NCBI RefSeq assembly: GCF_003550065.1
Contig: NZ_QXDC01000005.1
Span: 186,001-250,000, forward strand
DNA: 64,000 nt
Origin: Hephaestia caeni
Lineage (GTDB): Bacteria > Pseudomonadota > Alphaproteobacteria > Sphingomonadales > Sphingomonadaceae
Reading direction: 5' to 3'
Made by a program: the position numbers and the translations under genes. The notes beneath the pieces are model-generated. The model was not told the DNA's origin. It worked only from the letters and a program-made list of their open reading frames with translations, and did no database searches. Shown here in pieces: positions 25,218 to 33,990 of the stretch. Position 1 is the stretch's first letter; every line of letters begins with the position of its first letter.

Positions 25218-25649
25218 ATGAAGATTCCGAAGAAGCAGCGCCTCTCGGTCTATCTCGATCCGGATATCACGAAAGCGCTCGCCGCTTATGCCGCGCGTCG
25301 CGATCAATCGCGATCCCTGGTCGCGGAAGCGGCCATCGCATCCTTCCTATCGCCCGACGCCGCCGAGCGCCAAGAGGCCGCGACCACCAAGCGATTGGAC
25401 CAGCTCGACCGGCGCATGACGCGCATGGAACGCGACCTTGGCATTTCCGTGGAAATGCTCGCAGTGTTCGTCCGCTTCTGGCTCACCACCAACCCGCCAC
25501 TTCCGGAGCCAGCCCAGGCGGCCGCACGCGCACAGGCCGGCGAGCGGTACGACGCCTTCGTCGCCGCACTCGGGCGGCGACTCGCGAAGGGACCGAAAGT
25601 GCGTGAGGAGATTTCGGACGACGTAGTAGGTGTCCCGGGCGCGGAATAA
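25218..25649 (+). CDS. CopG-type (ribbon-helix-helix) regulator upstream of trbB
   Basis: About 143 residues: MKIPKKQRLSVYLDPDITKALAAYAARRDQSRSLVAEAAI is a CopG ribbon-helix-helix; a coiled coil (AATTKRLDQLDRRMTRMERDLGIS) and a hydrophobic helix follow. Such genes sit between traG and trbB in many Trb-type elements and are likely local repressors. In-frame GTG codons at 25209 and 25212 could also serve as the start. Confidence 0.75.
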   Translation: MKIPKKQRLSVYLDPDITKALAAYAARRDQSRSLVAEAAIASFLSPDAAERQEAATTKRLDQLDRRMTRMERDLGISVEMLAVFVRFWLTTNPPLPEPAQAAARAQAGERYDAFVAALGRRLAKGPKVREEISDDVVGVPGAE

Positions 25650-25721
25650 TCATCGCGCCGGGCATCGCAAGAGTTTGTCAGTTCCGCCGTCGCCCTCTCT
25701 TTGTACGCCAGAGCACTACGA

Positions 25722-25813
25722 CCCCGTTCTGCTTGTTGTCATGCCCTGATTTCTGCCTCTTCTACTCATCCCCGATCCAGGGCCGCTTGTTTGCGGTCCC
25801 GCGCAGAACGGGG
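25722..25813 (+). promoter_or_regulatory. long-range inverted repeat over the trbB ribosome binding site
   Basis: CCCCGTTCTGC (25722-25732) and GCAGAACGGGG (25803-25813) are perfect 11-bp inverted arms, 70 nt apart, in the 169-bp gap before trbB. The right arm includes the GGGGA that serves as Shine-Dalgarno for the ATG at 25819, so pairing would mask it. Could be an operator or an RNA switch for the trb operon. Confidence 0.55.
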
Positions 25814-25818
25814 ACGAC

Positions 25819-26802
25819 ATGGCGGTTTCTCACCAGCAATCAGAGGCGATCCTTCGAGGCGCGCGCATGTTGCGCACGGCCCTCGGCCCCGCCATCGCCG
25901 GATTCCTGGAAGACCCGTCGATCGTCGAGGTGATGCTCAATCCCGATGGGCGGCTCTGGATCGACCGGCTGTCCGAGGGACTCTCCGATACCGGAGCGCG
26001 CCTGTCGCCCGCGGACGGCGAGCGCATCGTCCGCCTGGTCGCGCATCATGTCGGCGCCGAGGTTCATTCCGGTTCACCGCGCGTTTCGGCCGAGTTGCCC
26101 GAGACGGGGGAGCGCTTCGAAGGCCTTCTGCCGCCCGTCGTCGCCGCGCCGGCATTCGCGATCCGCAAACCTGCCGTCGCCGTCTTCACGCTCGCTGACT
26201 ATGTCGCCGCCGAGATCATGTCCGCCGAACAGGCGGAGGTGCTCCGCCGCGCCGTCGCGGACCGCCGCAACATCCTCGTCGCCGGCGGCACCTCGACCGG
26301 CAAGACCACGCTCACCAACGCCTTGCTCGCCGAGGTATCGAAGACCTTCGACCGCGTGGTTCTGATCGAGGACACGCGCGAGCTGCAATGCGCCGCGCCC
26401 AACCTCGTAGCCATGCGCACCAAGGATGGCGTCGCATCGCTGTCCGATCTCGTCCGCTCCTCGCTTCGCTTGCGCCCTGATCGCATTCCGATCGGAGAGG
26501 TGCGCGGCGCCGAGGCGCTGGATTTGCTCAAGGCCTGGGGGACGGGCCACCCGGGCGGCATCGGCACGATCCACGCCGGCACCGCGCTCGGCGCGCTGCG
26601 CCGCCTTGAGCAACTCATTCAGGAAGCCGTCGTCACCGTCCCGCGCGCGCTGATCGCCGAGACCATCGATCTCGTCGCGGTGCTCAGCGGTCGCGGCTCG
26701 ACCCGTCGCCTCGCCGAACTCGCCCGCGTCGAAGGCCTACAGCCGGACGGCGACTACCGCGTCATCCCCGCAACCCAGCCCGCCCCAGGAGAACCCGAAT
26801 GA
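25819..26802 (+). CDS. trbB: T4SS ATPase TrbB (VirB11-like)
   Basis: 327 residues. VirB11/GspE-like hexameric ATPase: N-terminal [18 protein letters not shown], Walker [17 protein letters not shown] near residue 155, Asp box [11 protein letters not shown], Walker B/His box [22 protein letters not shown], and [12 protein letters not shown]. Powers pilus biogenesis and substrate transfer. First gene of the trb operon; its stop overlaps the trbC start. Confidence 0.95.
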   Translation: MAVSHQQSEAILRGARMLRTALGPAIAGFLEDPSIVEVMLNPDGRLWIDRLSEGLSDTGARLSPADGERIVRLVAHHVGAEVHSGSPRVSAELPETGERFEGLLPPVVAAPAFAIRKPAVAVFTLADYVAAEIMSAEQAEVLRRAVADRRNILVAGGTSTGKTTLTNALLAEVSKTFDRVVLIEDTRELQCAAPNLVAMRTKDGVASLSDLVRSSLRLRPDRIPIGEVRGAEALDLLKAWGTGHPGGIGTIHAGTALGALRRLEQLIQEAVVTVPRALIAETIDLVAVLSGRGSTRRLAELARVEGLQPDGDYRVIPATQPAPGEPE

Positions 26803-27131
26803 TCCGCCATGCCCTGCGCGCTCGCCGTCATATCGCGACGGCCGCGTCCGTCGCCGTCTTCAGCATGATGCTTGCGCCAGCAGCCCATGCTTCCGGCTCT
26901 TCGATGCCGTGGGAAGCGCCGCTGCAATCGATCCTCGAATCCATCGAGGGGCCTGTGGCCAAGATCATCGCTGTGATGATCATCATCATCACAGGGCTAA
27001 CGCTAGCCTTCGGCGATACGTCAGGCGGCGCGCGGAAGCTGATCCAGATCGTCTTCGGCCTGTCGATCGCCTTCGCCGCGTCGAGCTTCTTCCTGTCCTT
27101 CTTCTCCTTCGGCGGCGGAGCGCTCGTCTGA
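26799..27131 (+). CDS. trbC: conjugal transfer pilin TrbC (VirB2-like)
   Basis: 110 residues: cleavable signal (SVAVFSMMLAPAAHAS) and two hydrophobic helices (about 48-68 and 80-100), the VirB2/TrbC pilin layout. Expected to be processed and cyclised by TraF (19490). Overlaps trbB by 4 bp and trbD by 1 bp. Confidence 0.92.
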   Translation: MIRHALRARRHIATAASVAVFSMMLAPAAHASGSSMPWEAPLQSILESIEGPVAKIIAVMIIIITGLTLAFGDTSGGARKLIQIVFGLSIAFAASSFFLSFFSFGGGALV

Positions 27132-27412
27132 TGGCGAGCCTGACCGACAGCGTCGGCGACGTGCCAGGCTTCGCCGTCCCGGTCCATCGGGCGCTCACCG
27201 AGCACATCCTGCTCGGCGGCGCGCCGCGCTCCATCGCGATCCTCAACGGCACGCTGGCGGCGGCGCTCGGCCTTGGCCTGCGGCTCTGGCTGGTCGGTCT
27301 CGGGCTCTGGGCGATCGGGCATTTCGCGGCGGTGTGGGCGGCCAAACGCGATCCACAATTCGTCGACGTGGTGCGCCGTCACCTGCGCATCCCCGGCCAT
27401 CTAAGCGCGTGA
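27131..27412 (+). CDS. trbD: TrbD (VirB3-like) inner-membrane component
   Basis: 93 residues, VPGFAVPVHRALTEHILLGGAPRSIAILNGTLAAALGLGLRLW, one or two membrane helices and RDPQFVDVVRRHL at the end, the VirB3 signature. Start at 27131 follows the trbC stop as TGATG, indicating coupling. Confidence 0.92.
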   Translation: MASLTDSVGDVPGFAVPVHRALTEHILLGGAPRSIAILNGTLAAALGLGLRLWLVGLGLWAIGHFAAVWAAKRDPQFVDVVRRHLRIPGHLSA

Positions 27413-27419
27413 GGCCCCG

Positions 27420-29858
27420 ATGATGCACCTTGCCGAATATCGCCGAACCTCAACCCGTCTCGCGGACTTCCTGCCCTGGGCCGCGCTCGTCGGCGAGGGC
27501 ATCGTCCTCAACAAGGACGGCAGCTACCAACGCACCGCCCGCTTTCGCGGTCCCGACCTCGACTCCGCGGTGCCGGCCGAGCTCGTCGCCGTGGCCGGCC
27601 GGCTCAACAATGCTTTCCGCCGGCTCGGCTCGGGATGGGCGATTTTCGTCGAGGCCCAGCGCCATGGCGCCGGCACCTATCCGGCGAGCCGCTTTCCCGA
27701 TGCCGCGTCGGCTCTGGTCGACGCCGAACGCAAGGCCGATTTCGAGGAAGACGCCTCGCACTTCGAGTCGAGCTACTTCCTGACCTTCGTCTACCTGCCG
27801 CCGGCCGAGGACGCCGCCCGCGCCGAAAGCTGGCTCTATGAAGGCAAGGCCGATAACGGTCTCGACCCTCGTGAGGCGTTGCGCGGCTTCGCCGATCGCA
27901 CCGACCGCGTGCTCCAGCTCATCGAGAACTTCATGCCGGAATGCGCATGGCTCGATGGCGGCGAGACGCTGACCTATCTGCATTCGACCGTCTCGACCAA
28001 ACGCCACCGCGTGCGTGTGCCCGAGACGCCGATGTATCTCGACGCGTTGCTGGCCGATCAACCGCTCACCGGCGGACTGGAGCCGCGGCTCGGCGACGCG
28101 CATCTCCGCATCCTTACCATTGTCGGTTTTCCGACCGCGACCACGCCCGGGCTGCTCGACGACCTCAACCGGCTCGCCTTTCCCTATCGCTGGTCGACAC
28201 GCGCCGTCCTACTGGACAAGACCGACGCCACCAAGCTGCTAACCAAGATACGGCGGCAGTGGTTCGCCAAGCGCAAGAGCATCATGGCGATCCTCAAGGA
28301 GGTGATGACCAACGAGGCTTCGGTGCTCGTCGACACCGATGCGGCGAACAAGGCGGCCGATGCCGACCTCGCGCTCCAGGAACTCGGCGCGGACTATGCG
28401 GGTCAGGCCTATGTCACCGCGACGGTCGCTGTCTGGGACGCCGATCCACGCATCGCAGCCGAGAAGCTCCGGTTGGTGGAGAAGATCGTTCAAGGCCGCG
28501 ACTTCACCGCGATGGCGGAAACGATCAACGCCGTCGACGCCTGGCTTGGCTCGCTGCCGGGCCATGTCTACGCCAACGTCCGGCAGCCGCCGATCTCGAC
28601 GCTCAATCTCGCCCATATGATTCCGCTGTCGGCGGTGTGGGCGGGGCCGGAACGGGACGAGCATTTCGGGCAACCCCCCTTGCTCTACGGCAGGACCGAA
28701 GGCTCGACCCCGTTCCGGTTTTCCCTTCATGTCGGCGATGTCGGTCACACGCTCGTCGTCGGGCCGACCGGCGCCGGCAAATCGGTGCTCCTGGCGCTGA
28801 TGGCGCTGCAGTTCCGGCGCTATCCCGGCTCCCAGGTCTTCGCCTTCGACTTCGGCGGAAGCATCCGAGCTGCAGCGCTCGCGATGGGCGGCGACTGGCA
28901 CGATCTCGGCGGCGGCCTGACAGAAGGCGCGGCTGACAGCGTCTCGCTGCAACCGCTCGCCGGCATCCACCACGTGCCGGAGCGCGCGTGGGCGGCTGAT
29001 TGGATCGTCGCGATCTTGCAGCGCGAGGGCGTGACGATCGCGCCAGAGGTGAAGGAATACATCTGGACGGCGCTGACCTCGCTGGCGAGCGCGCCCGTCG
29101 TCGAGCGCACCCTGACCGGACTCGCCGTCCTCCTTCAATCGAACGATCTCAAACAGGCGCTGCGGCCCTATTGCGTCGGGGGCGCCTATGGCCGGCTGCT
29201 CGACGCCGAGAGCGAGCATCTTGGCGAAGCCGTTGTGCAGGCGTTCGAGACCGAGGGCCTGATCGGCACGGCCGCCGCGCCGGCCGTGCTCGCCTATCTC
29301 TTCCACCGCATCGAGGACCGCCTCGACGGCAGCCCAACGCTGCTCATCGTCGACGAAGGCTGGCTGGCGCTCGATGACGAGGATTTCGCCGGCCAGCTCC
29401 GCGAGTGGTTGAAGACGCTCCGCAAGAAGAACGCGTCCGTCGTCTTCGCCACCCAATCGCTCTCCGACATCGACAGTTCTGCGATCGCGCCGGCCATTGT
29501 CGAGAGCTGCCAGACGCGGCTGCTGTTACCGAACGAGCGCGCGATCGAACCGCAGATCACCGCGATCTACCGCCGCTTCGGGCTCAACGATCGCCAGATC
29601 GAGATCCTCGCCCGCGCGATGCCGAAGCGCGACTACTACTGCCAATCCCGCCGAGGCAACCGACTCTTCGAACTCGGTCTGTCCGACGTGGCGTTGGCGC
29701 TCTGCGCCGCCTCCTCAAAAACCGATCAGGCGGCGATCGAGCGCGTCATCGCAGAGCACGGCCGCGAAGGTTTCCTGCCGGCCTGGCTGCGTCTGCGCGG
29801 CGTCGCCTGGGCCGCCGACCTCATCCCCAACCTCAATAACCTGGAGACCCAGCCATGA
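27420..29858 (+). CDS. trbE: T4SS ATPase TrbE (VirB4-like)
   Basis: 812 residues. CagE/TrbE N-terminal domain (LAEYRRTSTRLADFLPWAALVGEGIVLNKDGS) and a C-terminal AAA domain with Walker A VVGPTGAGKSVLLALM near residue 448 and Walker B LIVDEGWLALDDEDF near 640, then VVFATQSLSDI. Largest ATPase of the apparatus. Two adjacent ATGs (27420, 27423) are possible starts. Overlaps trbJ by 4 bp. Confidence 0.95.
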   Translation: MMHLAEYRRTSTRLADFLPWAALVGEGIVLNKDGSYQRTARFRGPDLDSAVPAELVAVAGRLNNAFRRLGSGWAIFVEAQRHGAGTYPASRFPDAASALVDAERKADFEEDASHFESSYFLTFVYLPPAEDAARAESWLYEGKADNGLDPREALRGFADRTDRVLQLIENFMPECAWLDGGETLTYLHSTVSTKRHRVRVPETPMYLDALLADQPLTGGLEPRLGDAHLRILTIVGFPTATTPGLLDDLNRLAFPYRWSTRAVLLDKTDATKLLTKIRRQWFAKRKSIMAILKEVMTNEASVLVDTDAANKAADADLALQELGADYAGQAYVTATVAVWDADPRIAAEKLRLVEKIVQGRDFTAMAETINAVDAWLGSLPGHVYANVRQPPISTLNLAHMIPLSAVWAGPERDEHFGQPPLLYGRTEGSTPFRFSLHVGDVGHTLVVGPTGAGKSVLLALMALQFRRYPGSQVFAFDFGGSIRAAALAMGGDWHDLGGGLTEGAADSVSLQPLAGIHHVPERAWAADWIVAILQREGVTIAPEVKEYIWTALTSLASAPVVERTLTGLAVLLQSNDLKQALRPYCVGGAYGRLLDAESEHLGEAVVQAFETEGLIGTAAAPAVLAYLFHRIEDRLDGSPTLLIVDEGWLALDDEDFAGQLREWLKTLRKKNASVVFATQSLSDIDSSAIAPAIVESCQTRLLLPNERAIEPQITAIYRRFGLNDRQIEILARAMPKRDYYCQSRRGNRLFELGLSDVALALCAASSKTDQAAIERVIAEHGREGFLPAWLRLRGVAWAADLIPNLNNLETQP

Positions 29859-30616
29859 TCTTCCGTCGCTCACGCGCGGCGCTTCTTGCCGCATCGATCC
29901 TTTCCGTCCCCGTGGCGATGTCGCCCGTGATGATCCAGCCGGCGTCCGCGCAATGGATCGTCTACGACCCGACGAACTACGTGCAGAATGTTCTCTCCGC
30001 AGCTCGTGCCCTGGAGCAGATCAACAACCAGATCACCTCGCTTCAGAATGAAGCGACGATGCTGATCAACCAGGCGCGAAACCTCGCGAGCCTGCCTTAC
30101 TCCTCGCTTCAGCGCCTGCAGCAGTCCGTGCAGCGGACGCAGCAACTCCTCGGCCAGGCGCAGCGCATCGCCTACGACGTCCAGCAGATCGACCAGGCCT
30201 TCACCTCCACCTACGGCAATGCGTCGATGTCGGCGTCCGACCAGCAACTCGTAGCGCAAGCGCGCGAGCGCTGGCAGAACACCGTCGGCGGCCTGCAGGA
30301 CGCCATGCGGGTGCAGGCCGGTGTCGTCGGCAACATCGACACCAACCGCGCCGAGATGTCGGCGCTCATCGGCCAAAGCCAGGGCGCGACCGGCGCCTTG
30401 CAGGCGGCGCAGGCAGGCAATCAGCTCCTCGCGCTCCAGGCGCAGCAGCTCGCCGATCTCACGGCCGTCGTCGCTGCGAACGGACGAGCTCAAGCGCTGA
30501 CCGAAGCGGAGCGTGCGGCGGCTGCCGAGCAGGGCCGTGAGCAGCGCCGCCGCTTCCTGACGCCCGGCGTCGGCTATCAGCCCGGCAACGCCCGCATGTT
30601 CCCGAATGGCAACTAA
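29855..30616 (+). CDS. trbJ: TrbJ (VirB5-like) T4SS protein
   Basis: 253 residues with a signal sequence (LLAASILSVPVAMSPVMIQPASAQ), then WIVYDPTNYVQNVLSAARALEQINNQITSLQNEA, a hallmark of TrbJ, and long coiled coils. Periplasmic minor pilus component. Stop is 22 bp before the trbK ATG. Confidence 0.93.
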   Translation: MIFRRSRAALLAASILSVPVAMSPVMIQPASAQWIVYDPTNYVQNVLSAARALEQINNQITSLQNEATMLINQARNLASLPYSSLQRLQQSVQRTQQLLGQAQRIAYDVQQIDQAFTSTYGNASMSASDQQLVAQARERWQNTVGGLQDAMRVQAGVVGNIDTNRAEMSALIGQSQGATGALQAAQAGNQLLALQAQQLADLTAVVAANGRAQALTEAERAAAAEQGREQRRRFLTPGVGYQPGNARMFPNGN

Positions 30617-30638
30617 GGCCCCCCAAGAGGATCGTGTC

Positions 30639-30929
30639 ATGGACGGCAAGCTTCTAGCGCGCCTCGGCGCCGTCGTCTTCGTCGCCGTCGCCATCACCGC
30701 GACGGCGATCGAGATGACCCGGAAAGAGGAAGACCCCGCCGGCCAAGCGCTGCAGCCGGTTGAAGTCACGCCGGCTGATCCGCTGCGCCAGGCGCAACGG
30801 CGCTGCCAACTGCTCGGCGAGGCCGCCGCGCGGGATACCGAATGTCTGCGCACCTGGGCCGAAACCCGGGACCGATTCCTTGGCGCTACGCCCGCGCCAG
30901 CATCGCCCCAGCCGCAGGACGGACGGTGA
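30639..30929 (+). CDS. TrbK-alt, candidate entry-exclusion protein
   Basis: 96 residues with one N-terminal helix (LLARLGAVVFVAVAITATAIEM) and a short exposed domain with the Cys pair ...RRCQLLGEAAARDTECLRTW. This is the TrbK-alt form found between trbJ and trbL in alphaproteobacterial elements; a role in entry exclusion is assigned by position. Start at 30639 (MDGKLLARLG), preceded by AAGAGGA. Confidence 0.82.
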   Translation: MDGKLLARLGAVVFVAVAITATAIEMTRKEEDPAGQALQPVEVTPADPLRQAQRRCQLLGEAAARDTECLRTWAETRDRFLGATPAPASPQPQDGR

Positions 30930-30932
30930 ACC

Positions 30933-32285
30933 ATGGGCGGCACCGGCGTCATCGACCAGTTCCTCGGCGTATTCACCAGCTACATCGATAGCGGCTTCGG
31001 CCTGCTCGGCGGCGAGGTGGCGTTCATCGCAACCACGCTGATCGTCATCGACGTGACATTGGCCGCGCTGTTCTGGAGCTGGGGCGCCGACGACGACATC
31101 ATGGCGCGCCTGGTCAAGAAGACGCTGTTCGTCGGCGTCTTCGCCTACATCATCGGCAACTGGAACAACCTCGCGCGCATCGTGTTCGAAAGCTTCGCCG
31201 GGCTCGGCCTGAAGGCGTCGGGCACGGGATTTACCGTCGACGATCTCATGCGTCCCGGCCGTGTTGCGCAGACCGGCCTCGACGCCGGCCGGCCGCTGCT
31301 CGATTCCATCTCCAACCTGATGGGCTGGATCGCCTTCTTCGAGAACTTCATCCAGATCGCCTGTCTGTTGTTCGCCTGGGCGCTGGTGCTGCTCGCCTTC
31401 TTCATTCTCGCCGTCCAGCTCTTCGTCACCCTGATCGAGTTCAAGCTGACGACGCTCGCCGGCTTCGTGCTGATCCCGTTCGGCCTGTTCGGCAAATCCG
31501 CGTTCATGGCCGAGCGCGTCCTCGGCAACGTCATCTCGAGCGGCATCAAGGTGCTGGTCCTCGCCGTCATCATCGGCATCGGCTCGACGTTGTTCTCTCA
31601 ATTCACCGCCGGGTTCGCTGGCCAGACGCCCACGATCGACCAGGCCATGGCGATCGTGCTCGCCGCACTGTCGCTGCTGGGTCTCGGCATCTTCGGTCCC
31701 GGTATCGCCAACGGCCTCGTCTCGGGTGGTCCGCAGCTCGGCGCCGGCGCCGCGGTCGGCACCGGACTCGCGGCGGGCGGCATAGTGGCGGCGGGCGCTG
31801 CGACTGTTGGGGCCGTGGCATCTGGCGGCGGCGCCCTTGCTGGAGGAGCCGCCGCCGCCGCCCGTGGCGGTGCGGCGATGGCGGGCGGCGCTTCGACCGC
31901 TTACAGCCTTGGCGCCGCTGGCCAGTCGGGCGCCGCAGGCGTGGCGTCAGGCTTGGGCGGGGTCGCACGCGCAGCCGGCGGCGCGGCGGCTTCGCCCCTC
32001 CGCCGGACGGCCTCGCGCGCCGCCGATAGCATGAAGTCGAGCTTCTCCGAAGGCGCCAAGTCCGCGTTCGCCGCCACCGGCGGCACATCGACCATGGGTA
32101 CGATCGGCGGAAGCGCGGCCGAGGCTGCGCCATCGCAGGCTGCTGACGGGCCGCCGGCCTGGGCCCGCCGCATGAAGCGTTCTCAAGCCCTGAGCCACGG
32201 TGTGACCGCGGCCGCCCATGCCGTGCGCAGCGGCGACAGCCATGGCGGCGGCTCTTCCATCAATCTCTCCGAAGGCGATCGCTGA
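30933..32285 (+). CDS. trbL: TrbL (VirB6-like) inner-membrane protein
   Basis: 450 residues: five or more membrane helices up to about residue 270, including GVIDQFLGVFTSYIDSGFGLLGGEVAF at the N terminus, then a long Ala/Gly/Ser low-complexity tail typical of TrbL. Polytopic channel component. TGATG-type junction with trbF. Confidence 0.93.
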   Translation: MGGTGVIDQFLGVFTSYIDSGFGLLGGEVAFIATTLIVIDVTLAALFWSWGADDDIMARLVKKTLFVGVFAYIIGNWNNLARIVFESFAGLGLKASGTGFTVDDLMRPGRVAQTGLDAGRPLLDSISNLMGWIAFFENFIQIACLLFAWALVLLAFFILAVQLFVTLIEFKLTTLAGFVLIPFGLFGKSAFMAERVLGNVISSGIKVLVLAVIIGIGSTLFSQFTAGFAGQTPTIDQAMAIVLAALSLLGLGIFGPGIANGLVSGGPQLGAGAAVGTGLAAGGIVAAGAATVGAVASGGGALAGGAAAAARGGAAMAGGASTAYSLGAAGQSGAAGVASGLGGVARAAGGAAASPLRRTASRAADSMKSSFSEGAKSAFAATGGTSTMGTIGGSAAEAAPSQAADGPPAWARRMKRSQALSHGVTAAAHAVRSGDSHGGGSSINLSEGDR

Positions 32286-32968
32286 TGTTCAGAAGACCCT
32301 CCGTTCACTACGGCAAGACGCCCGAACCTGAGACGCCCTACCAGCGCGCCGCTCAGGTCTGGGATGAGCGCATCGGCGCCGCGCGCGTTCAGGCCAAGAA
32401 CTGGCGCTTCATGGCGTTCGGCTCGCTGATCCTGTCCGCTGGTTTCGCGGCGGCGCTTGTCTGGCAATCGGCGCGCGGAACGATCGTCCCTTGGGTCGTT
32501 CAGGTCGACAGGCTCGGCCAGGCGCAGGCAGTCGCGCCCGCTGTCGCCGACTATCGTCCGACTGACCCGCAGATCGCCTTCCATCTCGCGCGCTTCATCG
32601 AGCAGGTTCGATCGATTCCGTCCGACGCTATCATCGTCCGGCAGAATTGGCTGCGCGCCTACGATTTCACGACCGACCGCGGTGCGATGGCACTGAACGA
32701 CTACGCGCGCTCGAACGACCCCTTCACCAAGGTCGGCCGGCAGCAGATCGCTGTCGATGTCTCCAGCGTCATCCGGGCGTCGCCCGACAGCTTCCGCGTC
32801 GCCTGGGTCGAGCGCCGCTACGAGAACGGCCAGCTCGCCGAGACGACCCGCTGGACCGCCATCCTCACCATCGTCATGCAGGTGCCCCGCAATGCCGACC
32901 GGCTGCGCGCCAACCCGCTCGGCATCTACGTCAACGCCATCAACTGGTCACGGGAGCTTGGGCAATGA
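32285..32968 (+). CDS. trbF: TrbF (VirB8-like) T4SS protein
   Basis: 227 residues: short cytoplasmic N terminus, one membrane helix (FMAFGSLILSAGFAAALVW) and a periplasmic VirB8-like domain with VPWVVQVDRLGQAQAV, AFHLARFIEQVRSI and NPLGIYVNAINWSREL at the end. Its stop overlaps trbG by 4 bp. Confidence 0.94.
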   Translation: MFRRPSVHYGKTPEPETPYQRAAQVWDERIGAARVQAKNWRFMAFGSLILSAGFAAALVWQSARGTIVPWVVQVDRLGQAQAVAPAVADYRPTDPQIAFHLARFIEQVRSIPSDAIIVRQNWLRAYDFTTDRGAMALNDYARSNDPFTKVGRQQIAVDVSSVIRASPDSFRVAWVERRYENGQLAETTRWTAILTIVMQVPRNADRLRANPLGIYVNAINWSRELGQ

Positions 32969-33990
32969 AGCCGTCTTTCCGTAAAGCCGGAAACCCGGCT
33001 TCTCGCACTTCCACATTTGCGATTCTGCTGCTGTGCACGTCGGCCCTCGCCGGCTGCGCCACGGCGAACAGGCCGCCGGAGATCTCCTACGATGACGCAG
33101 TGCCGGCGGCGCTGAGCGCCAATCCCCCGGCTCCCGTGCGCGTGGTCGAGCTGCCGAGACCTCTGCCGCTCCCTGGTCAGATGAAGCCCGTCGAGCCATC
33201 CCGCGGCACACCCGAACCCACCGATCCGACAGCGCGCGTCAATCAGGCCAACGCCGCCGCGCGCGTGCAGCCGGTCCGCGACGGCTTCATCAACGCCATG
33301 CAGGTCTATCCCTATACGGGCGGCGCGCTCTATCAGGTCTATACCGCCGTCGGCCAGATCACCGACATAGCCCTTCAGCCGGGCGAGCAACTGGTCGGCT
33401 CCGGTCCAGTCGCCGCCGGCGACACGGTTCGCTGGATCATCGGCGATACGCTGAGCGGCGCGGGCGCGACGAGCCAAGTCCACATCCTGGTGAAGCCCAC
33501 CCGCGCCGACCTGATGACGAATCTCATCATCAACACGAACTTGCGCACCTACCACATGGAACTTCGCTCGACCGAGCGCACCTATATGGCTTCGGTGTCC
33601 TGGCAGTATCCGCAGGATCAGCTCATCGCGCTGCGGCGCCAGAACGCGCAGGCAGAGGCCGCTAGGCCAGTCGCCACCGGCGTCGACCTCGCCAACATCA
33701 ATTTCCGCTATGCGATCGAAGGCGACCGCGCACCTTGGCGACCGCTGCGCGCCTACGATGATGGTCGCCAGGTCTTCATCGAGTTTCCCCGCGGCATCGG
33801 CCAGGGCGAAATGCCGCCGCTGTTCGTAGTGGGTCCGGAAGGCAACACCTCCGAACTCGTGAACTACCGCGTTCGCGCAAACTACATGATCGTCGACCGC
33901 CTGTTCGCGGCCGCCGAGCTGCGCTTCGGCGCAGGCGACCGCCAGAAACGCGTCCGGATCGTCCGCACCGATGGGAGGCCCGCGTCGTGA
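32965..33990 (+). CDS. trbG: TrbG (VirB9-like) outer-membrane complex lipoprotein
   Basis: 341 residues: signal with lipobox-like LAGC (ILLLCTSALAGCATA), then VirB9 features (VYPYTGGALYQVYTAVGQITDIALQPGEQL, and RAPWRPLRAYDDGRQVFIEFP ... YMIVDRLFAAAELRFG). Start at 32965 by the ATGA overlap with trbF; an upstream open frame to 32647 is a shadow. Confidence 0.94.
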   Translation: MKPSFRKAGNPASRTSTFAILLLCTSALAGCATANRPPEISYDDAVPAALSANPPAPVRVVELPRPLPLPGQMKPVEPSRGTPEPTDPTARVNQANAAARVQPVRDGFINAMQVYPYTGGALYQVYTAVGQITDIALQPGEQLVGSGPVAAGDTVRWIIGDTLSGAGATSQVHILVKPTRADLMTNLIINTNLRTYHMELRSTERTYMASVSWQYPQDQLIALRRQNAQAEAARPVATGVDLANINFRYAIEGDRAPWRPLRAYDDGRQVFIEFPRGIGQGEMPPLFVVGPEGNTSELVNYRVRANYMIVDRLFAAAELRFGAGDRQKRVRIVRTDGRPAS

